Shown: positions 10,562-17,383 of the stretch, piece by piece
Layout of the letters: each line of letters opens with the position of its first letter
Position numbering within the stretch: position 1 is the first letter of the stretch
Assembly: GCF_001953985.1 (NCBI RefSeq)
Contig: NZ_MBEI01000046.1
Span: forward strand, 124,001-188,000
Direction: 5' to 3'
From: Mycobacterium colombiense
Lineage (GTDB): Bacteria > Actinomycetota > Actinomycetes > Mycobacteriales > Mycobacteriaceae
Length of the DNA stretch: 64,000 nt
Program-made: the position numbers and the translations under genes
The notes under the pieces: model-generated
Database searches by the model: none
Seen by the model: the letters and a program-made list of their open reading frames with translations, nothing else
Told to the model about the DNA's origin: nothing

Positions 10562-11290
10562 ATGGAACCGAAGTTGCGCTGGCGGGTCGCGCGCGTAGTG
10601 GACTCTGTACCCGAGACCGAGTCCGCGCAAACGATCGGGTTGAACGTGCCGGGCTGGGGCGGCCACTTGGCCGGTCAGCACATCGATCTCAAGCTGACCG
10701 CTGAGGACGGGTACAGCGCGCAACGCAGCTACTCACTGGGCAGACCGGTCGACGGCGAGCGCATAGAACTCACCGTGCAGCGGACCGACGACGGTGAGGT
10801 CTCGCCCTACCTCATCGGGCTCGCCGCCGGCGATGAGATCGAACTTCGCGGACCCATCGGCGGCTGGTTCGTCTGGCGGCCGGACGAGGAGGCTCGGGTT
10901 CTGCTCGTCGGCGGCGGATCGGGGATCGTGCCGTTGATGGCCATGCTGCGACAGCGGGTAACGGCGGGCCGCTCCGACTTTCGGCTGGTCTATTCGGTGC
11001 GCAGTCCTGCCGATGTGTACTACGCCCAAGAGTTGCGCGAACTCGAGCGCGAATGTGGCTGGCTGCAGGTCGCGCTGGTCTACACCCGCGCTGCCGCATT
11101 ACAAACCGCTCGGCCGCCCGGCCGGGTCGGCTGCGCTGACCTCGCGCCGACCGGGTGGACCCCCGACCGTCGCACACGCGTCTACGTTTGCGGCCCAACG
11201 GGATTCGTTGAATCGGTAAGCGCGAAGCTGATCGAGCAGGGCTATCAGCCGTCAGCCATCCGGACCGAGCGCTTCGGGCCGAGCAACTAA
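10562..11290 (+). CDS. ferredoxin-NADP reductase-like FAD/NAD(P) oxidoreductase, partner of the molybdoenzyme
   Basis: 242 residues with the FNR fold. The FAD-binding barrel carries RSYSLGRP (the RxYS motif), followed by LRGPIGGWF. The NAD(P) domain has VLLVGGGSGIVPLMAML and ends with VYVCGPTGFVESV. It has no ferredoxin or CxxC domain, so electrons probably pass directly to the neighbouring molybdopterin protein. Start ATG 10562; the frame continues upstream inside the previous gene, but that is overlap. The next gene (DUF6510) follows in 14 bp, so a molybdoenzyme-reductase-DUF6510 operon is likely. Confidence 0.88.
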   Translation: MEPKLRWRVARVVDSVPETESAQTIGLNVPGWGGHLAGQHIDLKLTAEDGYSAQRSYSLGRPVDGERIELTVQRTDDGEVSPYLIGLAAGDEIELRGPIGGWFVWRPDEEARVLLVGGGSGIVPLMAMLRQRVTAGRSDFRLVYSVRSPADVYYAQELRELERECGWLQVALVYTRAAALQTARPPGRVGCADLAPTGWTPDRRTRVYVCGPTGFVESVSAKLIEQGYQPSAIRTERFGPSN

Positions 11291-11304
11291 CCCAGGAACG
11301 AGGA

Positions 11305-11580
11305 ATGATGACCGAACCAATGCACGTCGACGGTAACGCCGCCGCCGGCGCCTTCGCGGAAGTGCTCGGATTCGATGTCACGACCGCGATGTTGACCTGC
11401 GGGAAATGTCGTCGCACCGGAGCTTTCGCCGAGAGTCACGTCTATCACCGCGGGCCCGGCATCGTGGTGCGCTGTGCGTGCTGCGGAGACGTCCTGGCTC
11501 GGCTGGTGCAGACGCCCACCGATGTGTGGCTCGACTTCCGCGGCGCCGAGTCCTGGCGTGTCCCCATCTCCGCCCGCTGA
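11305..11580 (+). CDS. DUF6510-family zinc-ribbon protein
   Basis: 91 residues. Two cysteine pairs, CGKC and CACC, lie 29 residues apart and would form a zinc ribbon. The layout HVDGNAAAG...LTCGKC...VVRCACCGDVLARLVQTP matches actinobacterial DUF6510 proteins, which often lie beside sulfite-oxidase-like/FNR pairs. Function is unknown; a maturation or electron-transfer accessory is my inference from context. Its stop overlaps the next start by one base (TGATG). Confidence 0.8.
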   Translation: MMTEPMHVDGNAAAGAFAEVLGFDVTTAMLTCGKCRRTGAFAESHVYHRGPGIVVRCACCGDVLARLVQTPTDVWLDFRGAESWRVPISAR

Positions 11581-12230
11581 TGGAGTCCCTCCACGCGCTC
11601 GCCGGTCGCGTGCGCACGGCCGACATCGTGGACGCCATGGGGCGGGGGCACCAGCATCGGTGTCATCTCCTCGACTTGGTGAGCCCGACACCCGGTCGCC
11701 GGCTGTTTGGCCCTGCCGTGACCATCTCCTATTTCCCGGCGTGCCGGGCCGCTCTCCCCGCCGAGCGCTACAACTTCAAGAGGTTGTTCTACGACGCCAT
11801 CGAAGGCGGGGCCGACGGGCACGTGCTGGTCCTCGCCAGCAACGGCTATACCGATGCGTCACTGGGCGGTGGGACAAAGCTGTCGCGTGTCCAAAACCAT
11901 CGGCTCGCCGGCATTCTCGCCGACGGGCGGCTGCGCGACTTCGCCGAGCTCGAACTCTACGATCTCGCCATCTATTGCCGAGGCGAAACAACGCGGTGGG
12001 GCGGCGACATCGTCACCCCGTACGAGGTGAACCGTCCGGTCGTGGTCGCCGGGGTGGCGGTCCGTCCCGGCGACTACGTCTTCGCCGATGCCTCCGGCGC
12101 CGCTGTCATACCCGCCGGCGACGTGCGCGCCGTACTACGCGCCGCGAATCAAGTCGCGATGGAGGACGCGGAGGCCATCGCCATCATCAGAGGCGAAACC
12201 CCAACCGCACCGGGAGGCAATGAGAACTGA
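11580..12230 (+). CDS. RraA / HMG-aldolase-like family protein
   Basis: 216 residues. Core motifs are TADIVDAMG, LFGPAVTI, GHVLVLASNG, LAGILADGRLRDFAEL and RPGDYVFADASGAAVIPA, where LADGRLRD carries the conserved Gly-x-Arg/Asp of the divalent-metal site. The family includes 4-hydroxy-4-methyl-2-oxoglutarate aldolases, oxaloacetate decarboxylases and RraA regulators. The start overlaps the DUF6510 stop by one base, which fixes ATG 11580. Its exact substrate cannot be assigned. Confidence 0.85.
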   Translation: MESLHALAGRVRTADIVDAMGRGHQHRCHLLDLVSPTPGRRLFGPAVTISYFPACRAALPAERYNFKRLFYDAIEGGADGHVLVLASNGYTDASLGGGTKLSRVQNHRLAGILADGRLRDFAELELYDLAIYCRGETTRWGGDIVTPYEVNRPVVVAGVAVRPGDYVFADASGAAVIPAGDVRAVLRAANQVAMEDAEAIAIIRGETPTAPGGNEN

Positions 12231-12310
12231 CGGGCCTGCCGCTAGCGCACCCAGCTTCATGCGGTCCACGACCGCGCTTCTAACAATCAACGATGAGAGG
12301 AAACCCCCGC

Positions 12311-12739
12311 ATGGCCAAGATCGAATTCTTCGACACCCCCGGATACGGCGAGATCGCCCGTACCCGCAACCGCTACAGGCAAGCCCTACGCATCGGCGAT
12401 CGCATCGAGATCTCCGGCCAAGGCGGCTGGGACGCGGACTTCACCTTGACGGCCACATCCCTGGAGGAGGAGATCGTCAAGGCATGCGACAACGTGGAAA
12501 AGACCCTCGCTGAGGCGGGCGCCAGCTGGCGCGACGTCGTGAACGTCCACTCCTACCACGTTCCCACCGAAGACGATTCCATTGGTAATCAACACATGTC
12601 GGTGATGGTGGACCAGTTCCGCAAGAGGTTCTGCGAAACTCTGCCGCTGTGGACCGCGCTCGGCGTCGAGGCGCTCGCACTGCCCGGCCAGCGCGTCGAG
12701 ATCGAGGTCGTCGCCATCGTTGAGTCCGGCAGCAAGTAG
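12311..12739 (+). CDS. RidA/YjgF family protein (first copy)
   Basis: 142 residues. ISGQGGWD, VVNVHSYHVP, WTALGVEALALPGQRVEIEV follow the RidA (enamine/imine deaminase) fold. The Arg of the active-site CARV/R-ExxA segment is represented here by the PGQRVEIEVVAI segment. Start ATG 12311 has GAGAGG upstream; an in-frame ATG at 12293 is rejected because the RBS lies between. RidA proteins destroy reactive enamines or have been recruited into catabolic routes. A second RidA lies at 37737. Confidence 0.88.
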   Translation: MAKIEFFDTPGYGEIARTRNRYRQALRIGDRIEISGQGGWDADFTLTATSLEEEIVKACDNVEKTLAEAGASWRDVVNVHSYHVPTEDDSIGNQHMSVMVDQFRKRFCETLPLWTALGVEALALPGQRVEIEVVAIVESGSK

Positions 12740-12918
12740 ACCTCGGTCCCAGGTCGCGAAGCATTGCCACTGCGTACCGACGCCTCGGGCTACCCAAATC
12801 GCGTTGAGTGGCAATGGTTATCGGCGCCTACACATCGGTTACCTGATCCCGCACCGCCGGCAGGCGGGCGGCAAAAGGCGGCAACAGTCGAAGACTCACC
12901 CCTGAAACGGAGGCGGCC

Positions 12919-13410
12919 GTGGACCGAATACTTCATGCCCTGATCGGTGACCCGACCGGTGCCGTCGATGCCGCCATCAAAACCTCGGCGCTGTTCCTCA
13001 CGGCTGCGATCTTGTTTCGCTTCATGGAGCGCCGCACCCTCGCCGAATTCGCTCCGTTCGACTGGATCGCGGCGGTCGCCGCCGGAGCCATCGTCGGTCG
13101 GGCTGCTACCGCCAGCGATACCACGTGGCTCAACGCAACCGCGGCGCTCATTTGTCTTCTCGCCACCCACGCGGTACTAGCGAGACTGCGGTTCATTCCG
13201 GGGATTCGGCGTTTCATCGATCCGCCTCTGAAAGTGCTGATCCGCAACGGACACGTCGACCGGCGCAACCTGCGTCGGTGCGGGCTAACCATTGCCGATC
13301 TCGAAGCTGTGCTACGACAGCACGGACACGAAAGCTCCGATCGTATTCATCTCGCGGTCTTCGAAGCCAAAGGCGCGATCTCCGTTCTGTTAATGGATGG
13401 GACCGGGTGA
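12919..13410 (+). CDS. DUF421 (YetF-like) membrane protein
   Basis: 163 residues. Three hydrophobic segments at about 20-90 (ALFLTAAILFRFMERRTLAE, FDWIAAVAAGAIVGRAA, ATAALICLLATHAVLARL) precede a cytoplasmic domain with PLKVLIRNGHVDRRNLRR and DLEAVLRQHG. That is the order of DUF421/YetF proteins. GTG start at 12919 has ACGGAGG. The C-terminus is shorter than in many relatives. It converges with the TrxB-like frame, and the two 3' ends overlap by 64 bp. Function unknown. Confidence 0.85.
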   Translation: MDRILHALIGDPTGAVDAAIKTSALFLTAAILFRFMERRTLAEFAPFDWIAAVAAGAIVGRAATASDTTWLNATAALICLLATHAVLARLRFIPGIRRFIDPPLKVLIRNGHVDRRNLRRCGLTIADLEAVLRQHGHESSDRIHLAVFEAKGAISVLLMDGTG

Positions 13411-14327
13411 CAGTGTCGTTGGCTCAGCCAGCGCTGCGCATCGAGTGCGGCCGCGCAACCGCTGGCTGCGGCGGTGACCGCCTGGCGGTAGCGGCGGTCG
13501 ATCAGGTCGCCGGCGGCGAATACGCCCTCCGCGGAGGTACGGGTCGTATCGCCATTGGTCACGATGTGGCCACCGGCATCGAGGTCGACGAGTCCCATCA
13601 AGGGACCCGAGCACGGTTTCTGGCCGACAGCGACGAAAACGGCCGCGACCGCGATGGTGGAATCGCCGGCGTGTCGCGTGTCGCGTATGCGCAGTCCGGT
13701 GACATGTTGGGCGCCGTGTACGGCCAGCACTTCGGTGTTAGTCAGGATCGCGACGTTGGGATGTGCCCGCAGGCGAGCAACCGCGATGGCTGATGCCCGT
13801 AGTCGGGGGCGATGGTGGATGAGGGTGACGCGGCGGGCCAGCGGCGCAAGGTGAAGCGCCTCTTCAACGGCACCGTCGCCGCCGCCGATGACGGCGACGT
13901 CACGACCGCTGAACTGTGCGCCGTCGCGTTTCGCGCTGGTGCTCACTCCGTGGCCGAGGAGCTCACGTTCGCCAGCCACGTTGAGGGGCCGGCCCGCGGA
14001 ACCCATGGCGAGAATGATTGCGCGGCCGTGGTATTGGGCATCACGCGCGTCCACCGTCTTGAGCGCGCCGCCGAGATCGAATCTGTCGACGTAGCCGGGG
14101 TAGAGCTCGGCGCCGAACTGCTGAGCTTGTCGCCGCATTGTGGCCGCCAGCACGGGACCCGTGACGAATGGCGCGACACCGGGGTAGTTGTCTACCCGCC
14201 CGGCGGCTAACAGCGCACCGCCGGGCTGGTTTCCTTCGATGACCAGGGTGTCCAGTCCGGCCCGAGCCGAATAGATCGCCGCGGTGTATCCGGCTGGGCC
14301 TGACCCGACAACGATGACATCACGAAT
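13347..14327 (-). CDS. thioredoxin reductase-like flavoprotein lacking the CxxC; no standard start codon
   Basis: About 326 residues, aligning along its length with M. tuberculosis TrxB. It has the FAD site RDVIVVGSGPAGYTAAIYSA, the NADPH site VAVIGGGDGAVEEA and GVFAAGDLIDRRYRQAVTAA. The catalytic SSCATCDG is replaced by STSAKRDG (13926-13937), so both redox Cys are gone. No ATG, GTG or TTG in frame precedes the FAD motif; the first canonical start is a GTG at 14153, inside the FAD domain. I give the ATT at 14327 as a candidate start; the frame is open back into the thiolase gene. It may be a repurposed flavoprotein, a translationally coupled product or a decaying copy. Confidence 0.6.
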   Translation of the reverse strand: MRDVIVVGSGPAGYTAAIYSARAGLDTLVIEGNQPGGALLAAGRVDNYPGVAPFVTGPVLAATMRRQAQQFGAELYPGYVDRFDLGGALKTVDARDAQYHGRAIILAMGSAGRPLNVAGERELLGHGVSTSAKRDGAQFSGRDVAVIGGGDGAVEEALHLAPLARRVTLIHHRPRLRASAIAVARLRAHPNVAILTNTEVLAVHGAQHVTGLRIRDTRHAGDSTIAVAAVFVAVGQKPCSGPLMGLVDLDAGGHIVTNGDTTRTSAEGVFAAGDLIDRRYRQAVTAAASGCAAALDAQRWLSQRHCHPVPSINRTEIAPLASKTAR

Positions 14328-14368
14328 CCGGGTTGTGTCGGTGTTGTAGAGGTTGGAAGACCCGTCTT

Positions 14369-15607
14369 CTATGCTGCGCCAACGCTTTCCAACACTACTG
14401 CTACTGCCTGACCAGAACCGATACAGACCCCGATCACCCCATAATGGGCGGCTCGTTCACGCAATTCGGTCGCCAGCGTCAACAAATAGCGAGTACCCGT
14501 GGCCCCGAAGGGATGTCCGATCGCGACCGCACCGCCATTGGGTGTCAGCTTGTCATCGGGCACCACGAAACCGTCCAGCTGGTTTGGCAATTCCCGCAGC
14601 ACCCCCAGCGCCTGGGCGCTGAACGCCTCGTGCACCTCCCACACGTCGATCTGCTCTGGGCTGAGTCCTGCCCGCCGGATCGCGGCCGGGATCGCCCATG
14701 CGGGGGCCACGCCCATAATGAGCGGGTCGATGCCATAGACCGCACTCGATACCACTCGGGCTAACGGCTGGATGCCGAGCTCGCTGGCTCGCTCCCCGGA
14801 AGCGATGACGACGGCACTGGCACCGTCACTTAAAGGCGAGGAGTTGGCCGCCGTCATTTGAGTCGTTCCGGGCTGGGCCGGTAAAGCCGCCAGCGCCTCG
14901 GCGGTGGTGTCATCACGGACGAACTCATCATGTTCTGCGAGCCGGGCAGGTGTCTTTTTTGTCGCCGGAATCGGCACGGGCATAATCTCTTTGGCTAGCC
15001 GACCTCGATCGCGCGCAGCCTTGGCATGTTGCTGGGACCGCAGCGCGAAGGCATCGATCTCCTCGCGGTCCAGCGAGTAGCGGTCGGCGACATTTTGCGC
15101 GGTCTCGATCATGCTGATGTAAGCGTTGCGGGCCAACAAAACCGGGTTGGGCGGTCCTCCAGCGCCGCTCCACATGGTGTCGAGCATGAGGACCGGACCC
15201 CGGGGACTGAACGGGGCGTCGCCCTTCATCAGCGCCCACCCCGATCGCGACATCGACTCGACTCCACAGGCGATGCCCAGGCCGAGGTCGCCGGCTTTGA
15301 TCGCGTGGCTAATGGTCACCGCCGCGGTCAGTGATGATCCGCAAAATCTATTCACGGTGGCCCCGGCCGCGGTGTCGGGAAATCCGGCAGCCAATGCCGC
15401 CCACCGGGCGACATCGCCCATGCCTTCGTGAGCCGGGTTCACGCAACCCGCCACGATGTCTTCCACGGCATTGAGCGGCACACCGAGCCGGTCGCACGCG
15501 CCCTTCATCGTCATACCCAGCAAGTCATCGGCCCGAATACCCGACAATGTGCCGCCATAGCGGGTGAACGGGGTTCGTACGCCACCCAAAACATAAGCCT
15601 CAGTCAT
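14369..15607 (-). CDS. thiolase (acetyl-CoA acetyltransferase / 3-ketoacyl-CoA thiolase)
   Basis: 412 residues with all thiolase landmarks: the acyl-enzyme Cys in VNRFCGSS (about residue 88), VWEVHEAFSAQ, GGAVAIGHPFGATGTR with the active-site His, and VCIGSGQA with the second Cys. It condenses or cleaves acyl-CoA in fatty acid or ketone metabolism. It lies 50 bp after the DoxX-like gene on the same strand and is probably driven by operator copy 5. The TrxB-like frame follows 41 bp downstream. Confidence 0.95.
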   Translation of the reverse strand: MTEAYVLGGVRTPFTRYGGTLSGIRADDLLGMTMKGACDRLGVPLNAVEDIVAGCVNPAHEGMGDVARWAALAAGFPDTAAGATVNRFCGSSLTAAVTISHAIKAGDLGLGIACGVESMSRSGWALMKGDAPFSPRGPVLMLDTMWSGAGGPPNPVLLARNAYISMIETAQNVADRYSLDREEIDAFALRSQQHAKAARDRGRLAKEIMPVPIPATKKTPARLAEHDEFVRDDTTAEALAALPAQPGTTQMTAANSSPLSDGASAVVIASGERASELGIQPLARVVSSAVYGIDPLIMGVAPAWAIPAAIRRAGLSPEQIDVWEVHEAFSAQALGVLRELPNQLDGFVVPDDKLTPNGGAVAIGHPFGATGTRYLLTLATELRERAAHYGVIGVCIGSGQAVAVVLESVGAA

Positions 15608-15657
15608 CGCTACCCTTTTTCCGCATGCATAGCGCGCAACTTCATCAGCGTGAGTTG

Positions 15658-16173
15658 TCAGCCCGTTTTGGCGAGCGTCGCCTGTCTGCGGGTTGCGTCA
15701 ATCGCGTCCACCAGCAGCCACAGCGCTAAGCCGAAGAGCGCGATGTCCTTCATCAAGAATTCCCCGTCGGCGGACAAAACGGGGAAGCCACCAGCAGACG
15801 CCTCGCCGACCCCGGGGGTCGTGATCATGAAGCTCAGCGTGGTCACGAAGAACAGCGAGGCGAAGGCGCCGCCCACCACGGAAGCCCTGGGGAACCATGG
15901 CTTGACGGCCAGCAGTGCCGCAGTGATCAATTCTATTGATCCGTTCAATCGACCAAACGCATCGATGGAAATGATCTCGTAGATCCAACCCAAGAAGGGG
16001 CTGTTGGCCACCCAATGCGAAATACCTTGGGATTCATAGTGAGTGAATTTCATGGCGCCGAACCAGGTCAGGACTATAACCAGACCATAGCGTGCGACAA
16101 GAGGCGCAATGTCGGTCGTTCGAGACTTTCCTGGCCCATCAGTCATCACGGCGGTGGCCTCGCTCTGCGACAT
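15658..16173 (-). CDS. DoxX/YkgB-like (DUF417-type) integral membrane protein
   Basis: 171 residues with four hydrophobic segments: YGLVIVLTWFGAMKFTHYE, LNGSIELITAALLAVKPW, ASVVGGAFASLFFVTTLSFM and FLMKDIALFGLALWLLVDAI. GAMKFTxYE, SPFLGW and FLMKDIALFG are typical of the YkgB/DUF417 branch of the DoxX superfamily. Members act in respiratory or thiosulfate/quinone electron transfer or have unknown roles. First gene after operator copy 5, with the thiolase downstream. ATG 16173. Confidence 0.87.
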   Translation of the reverse strand: MSQSEATAVMTDGPGKSRTTDIAPLVARYGLVIVLTWFGAMKFTHYESQGISHWVANSPFLGWIYEIISIDAFGRLNGSIELITAALLAVKPWFPRASVVGGAFASLFFVTTLSFMITTPGVGEASAGGFPVLSADGEFLMKDIALFGLALWLLVDAIDATRRQATLAKTG

Positions 16174-16274
16174 GTGGTCTCCGTTCTGTGTGTATGCGTT
16201 TCACCGCGTGGCTGTCAACGCGGTGAGGCGGTTTCGGTTGCAGCTCAGATCAGCGACCAGGATCCCTGCGCAGA

Positions 16275-16317
16275 GGGTGAGTTGTCCTCATCCACCGGCG
16301 CAATTCACCCGGGTGAG
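16275..16317 (-). promoter_or_regulatory. composite operator, copy 5 (upstream of DoxX-thiolase)
   Basis: Minus strand: TCACCC-GGGTGA (16316-16305), 11 bp, GGATGA (16293-16288), seven bases beginning GGAC, TCACCC (16280-16275). It ends about 100 bp before the ATG at 16173. Confidence 0.75.
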
Positions 16318-16406
16318 ACGGCGATAAGCCGTTGTGCGGCAGAGTCGTTAGCCAGATAGCGACATCGACCGGCAACGGGTGCGCTACGACCCCCTTCCGT
16401 CCGGGT

Positions 16407-16997
16407 TCATCCCGCGCACGCCGGCTCCGGTAGGTCCAGGTCGGCCTTCGTCAGACGGTAGACCTGTAGCGTGAGGTTGTAGTACTTGTCGGTCTCGCCG
16501 ACCCAATCCATTCCTACCCGTCGGGCGGTAGCCACACCACGGCGATTGTCCGGCCGCACGACTGCGAAGACCTCACTGACACCGAGTTTTTCGAATGCCT
16601 GATGGGCGACCGCGTGACCCGCTTCCGCGCCATACCCGTAGCCCCAGGACTTCGGAGACAGCTGCCACCCGATTTCGAGATCCGTGCGGCCCGGCGGCAG
16701 TGGAAGCAGGGCCACGCCGCCGATCACGTCGCCGGAGTCTCTGTCGGTGATCGCCCATCGGCCCAACGGCAGCCCGGTCGGGTCGTTTTCGGCGATCCAG
16801 GCCGCTAGGACGCGTCGCATTTCGGCTCCATCGACGATGGGGGACAAGGCCGGACACAGCCAACGCGTCACTTCGGGCGCACCGTATATGGCATGTGCGG
16901 CGACATCGTCATCGAGCCGCCATGGCCGTAGCGTCAGCCTGGGGGTGCTGATGCGCCGCGCGTCGGCGTCGGATTCAACGTGACGATGCGCAACCAT
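16407..16997 (-). CDS. GNAT-family N-acetyltransferase (RimJ/RimL type)
   Basis: 196 residues. RISTPRLTLRPWRLDDD at the N-terminus and GRWAITDRDSGDVIGGVALL, DLEIGWQLSPKSWGYGYGAE (acetyl-CoA loop) and NRRGVATARRVGMDWVGE are standard for the RimJ/RimL-like branch. ATG 16997 has AGGAG five bases upstream, so the longer frame to 17036 is not used. Operator copy 6 lies about 320 bp upstream on the same strand with no convincing gene between. The substrate is unknown. Confidence 0.88.
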   Translation of the reverse strand: MVAHRHVESDADARRISTPRLTLRPWRLDDDVAAHAIYGAPEVTRWLCPALSPIVDGAEMRRVLAAWIAENDPTGLPLGRWAITDRDSGDVIGGVALLPLPPGRTDLEIGWQLSPKSWGYGYGAEAGHAVAHQAFEKLGVSEVFAVVRPDNRRGVATARRVGMDWVGETDKYYNLTLQVYRLTKADLDLPEPACAG

Positions 16998-17383
16998 TAG
17001 GCTCCTAGCGTTGTCTGCACGCAGTTGGTACGGCACCCAAAATCATCGACGTCTTCTGCACCGATCACCCGGTGCTCAGCGGCGATGGCCTCCACGTGAC
17101 TGCGAAAGTCCTTGTTGACGTTACTCGTTGGTTCCGCGTAGTGGTCCGGGCTCGCGATTGTCCCGTAACGGATTGCCTTGTAATCACACGCCCTCCGTTA
17201 TTGGGTTCTTCGCAGAGCTGTGTTCTCACCCAGCCCGGAGCAACCCGCGTTGATCCGAAGCTCATGCCCGGCAGGTCGATGGCAGGCAATGTTCTCAGCA
17301 TGACCCGAAACCGATTCAGCTGTCATCACCCTCACCACCATTCACCCGGGTGAGGTTAGGCCGACAGCCACGAGGCATGCGAG
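16998..17383. other. intergenic stretch holding operator copy 6
   Basis: 386 bp between the GNAT start and the LuxR-ATPase stop. Apart from the operator at 17313-17354 I see no supported gene. A 78-codon minus-strand frame (17065-17301) has no recognisable fold or ribosome binding site. A long leader for the GNAT transcript is the simplest reading. Confidence 0.5.
17313..17354 (-). promoter_or_regulatory. composite operator, copy 6 (upstream of the GNAT)
   Basis: Minus strand: TCACCC-GGGTGA (17353-17342), 10 bp, GGGTGA (17331-17326), seven bases beginning TGAC. The fourth hexamer (17318-17313) is lost. It points at the GNAT gene. Confidence 0.65.

Noticed and set aside
12896..12901. Single TCACCC before the DUF421 gene
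   Set aside because: Only one hexamer, no partner at either the 7-bp or 0-bp spacing.
17065..17301. 78-codon minus-strand frame between operator copy 6 and the GNAT
   Set aside because: No ribosome binding site, no recognisable fold, Thr/Arg-rich; more likely a leader region.
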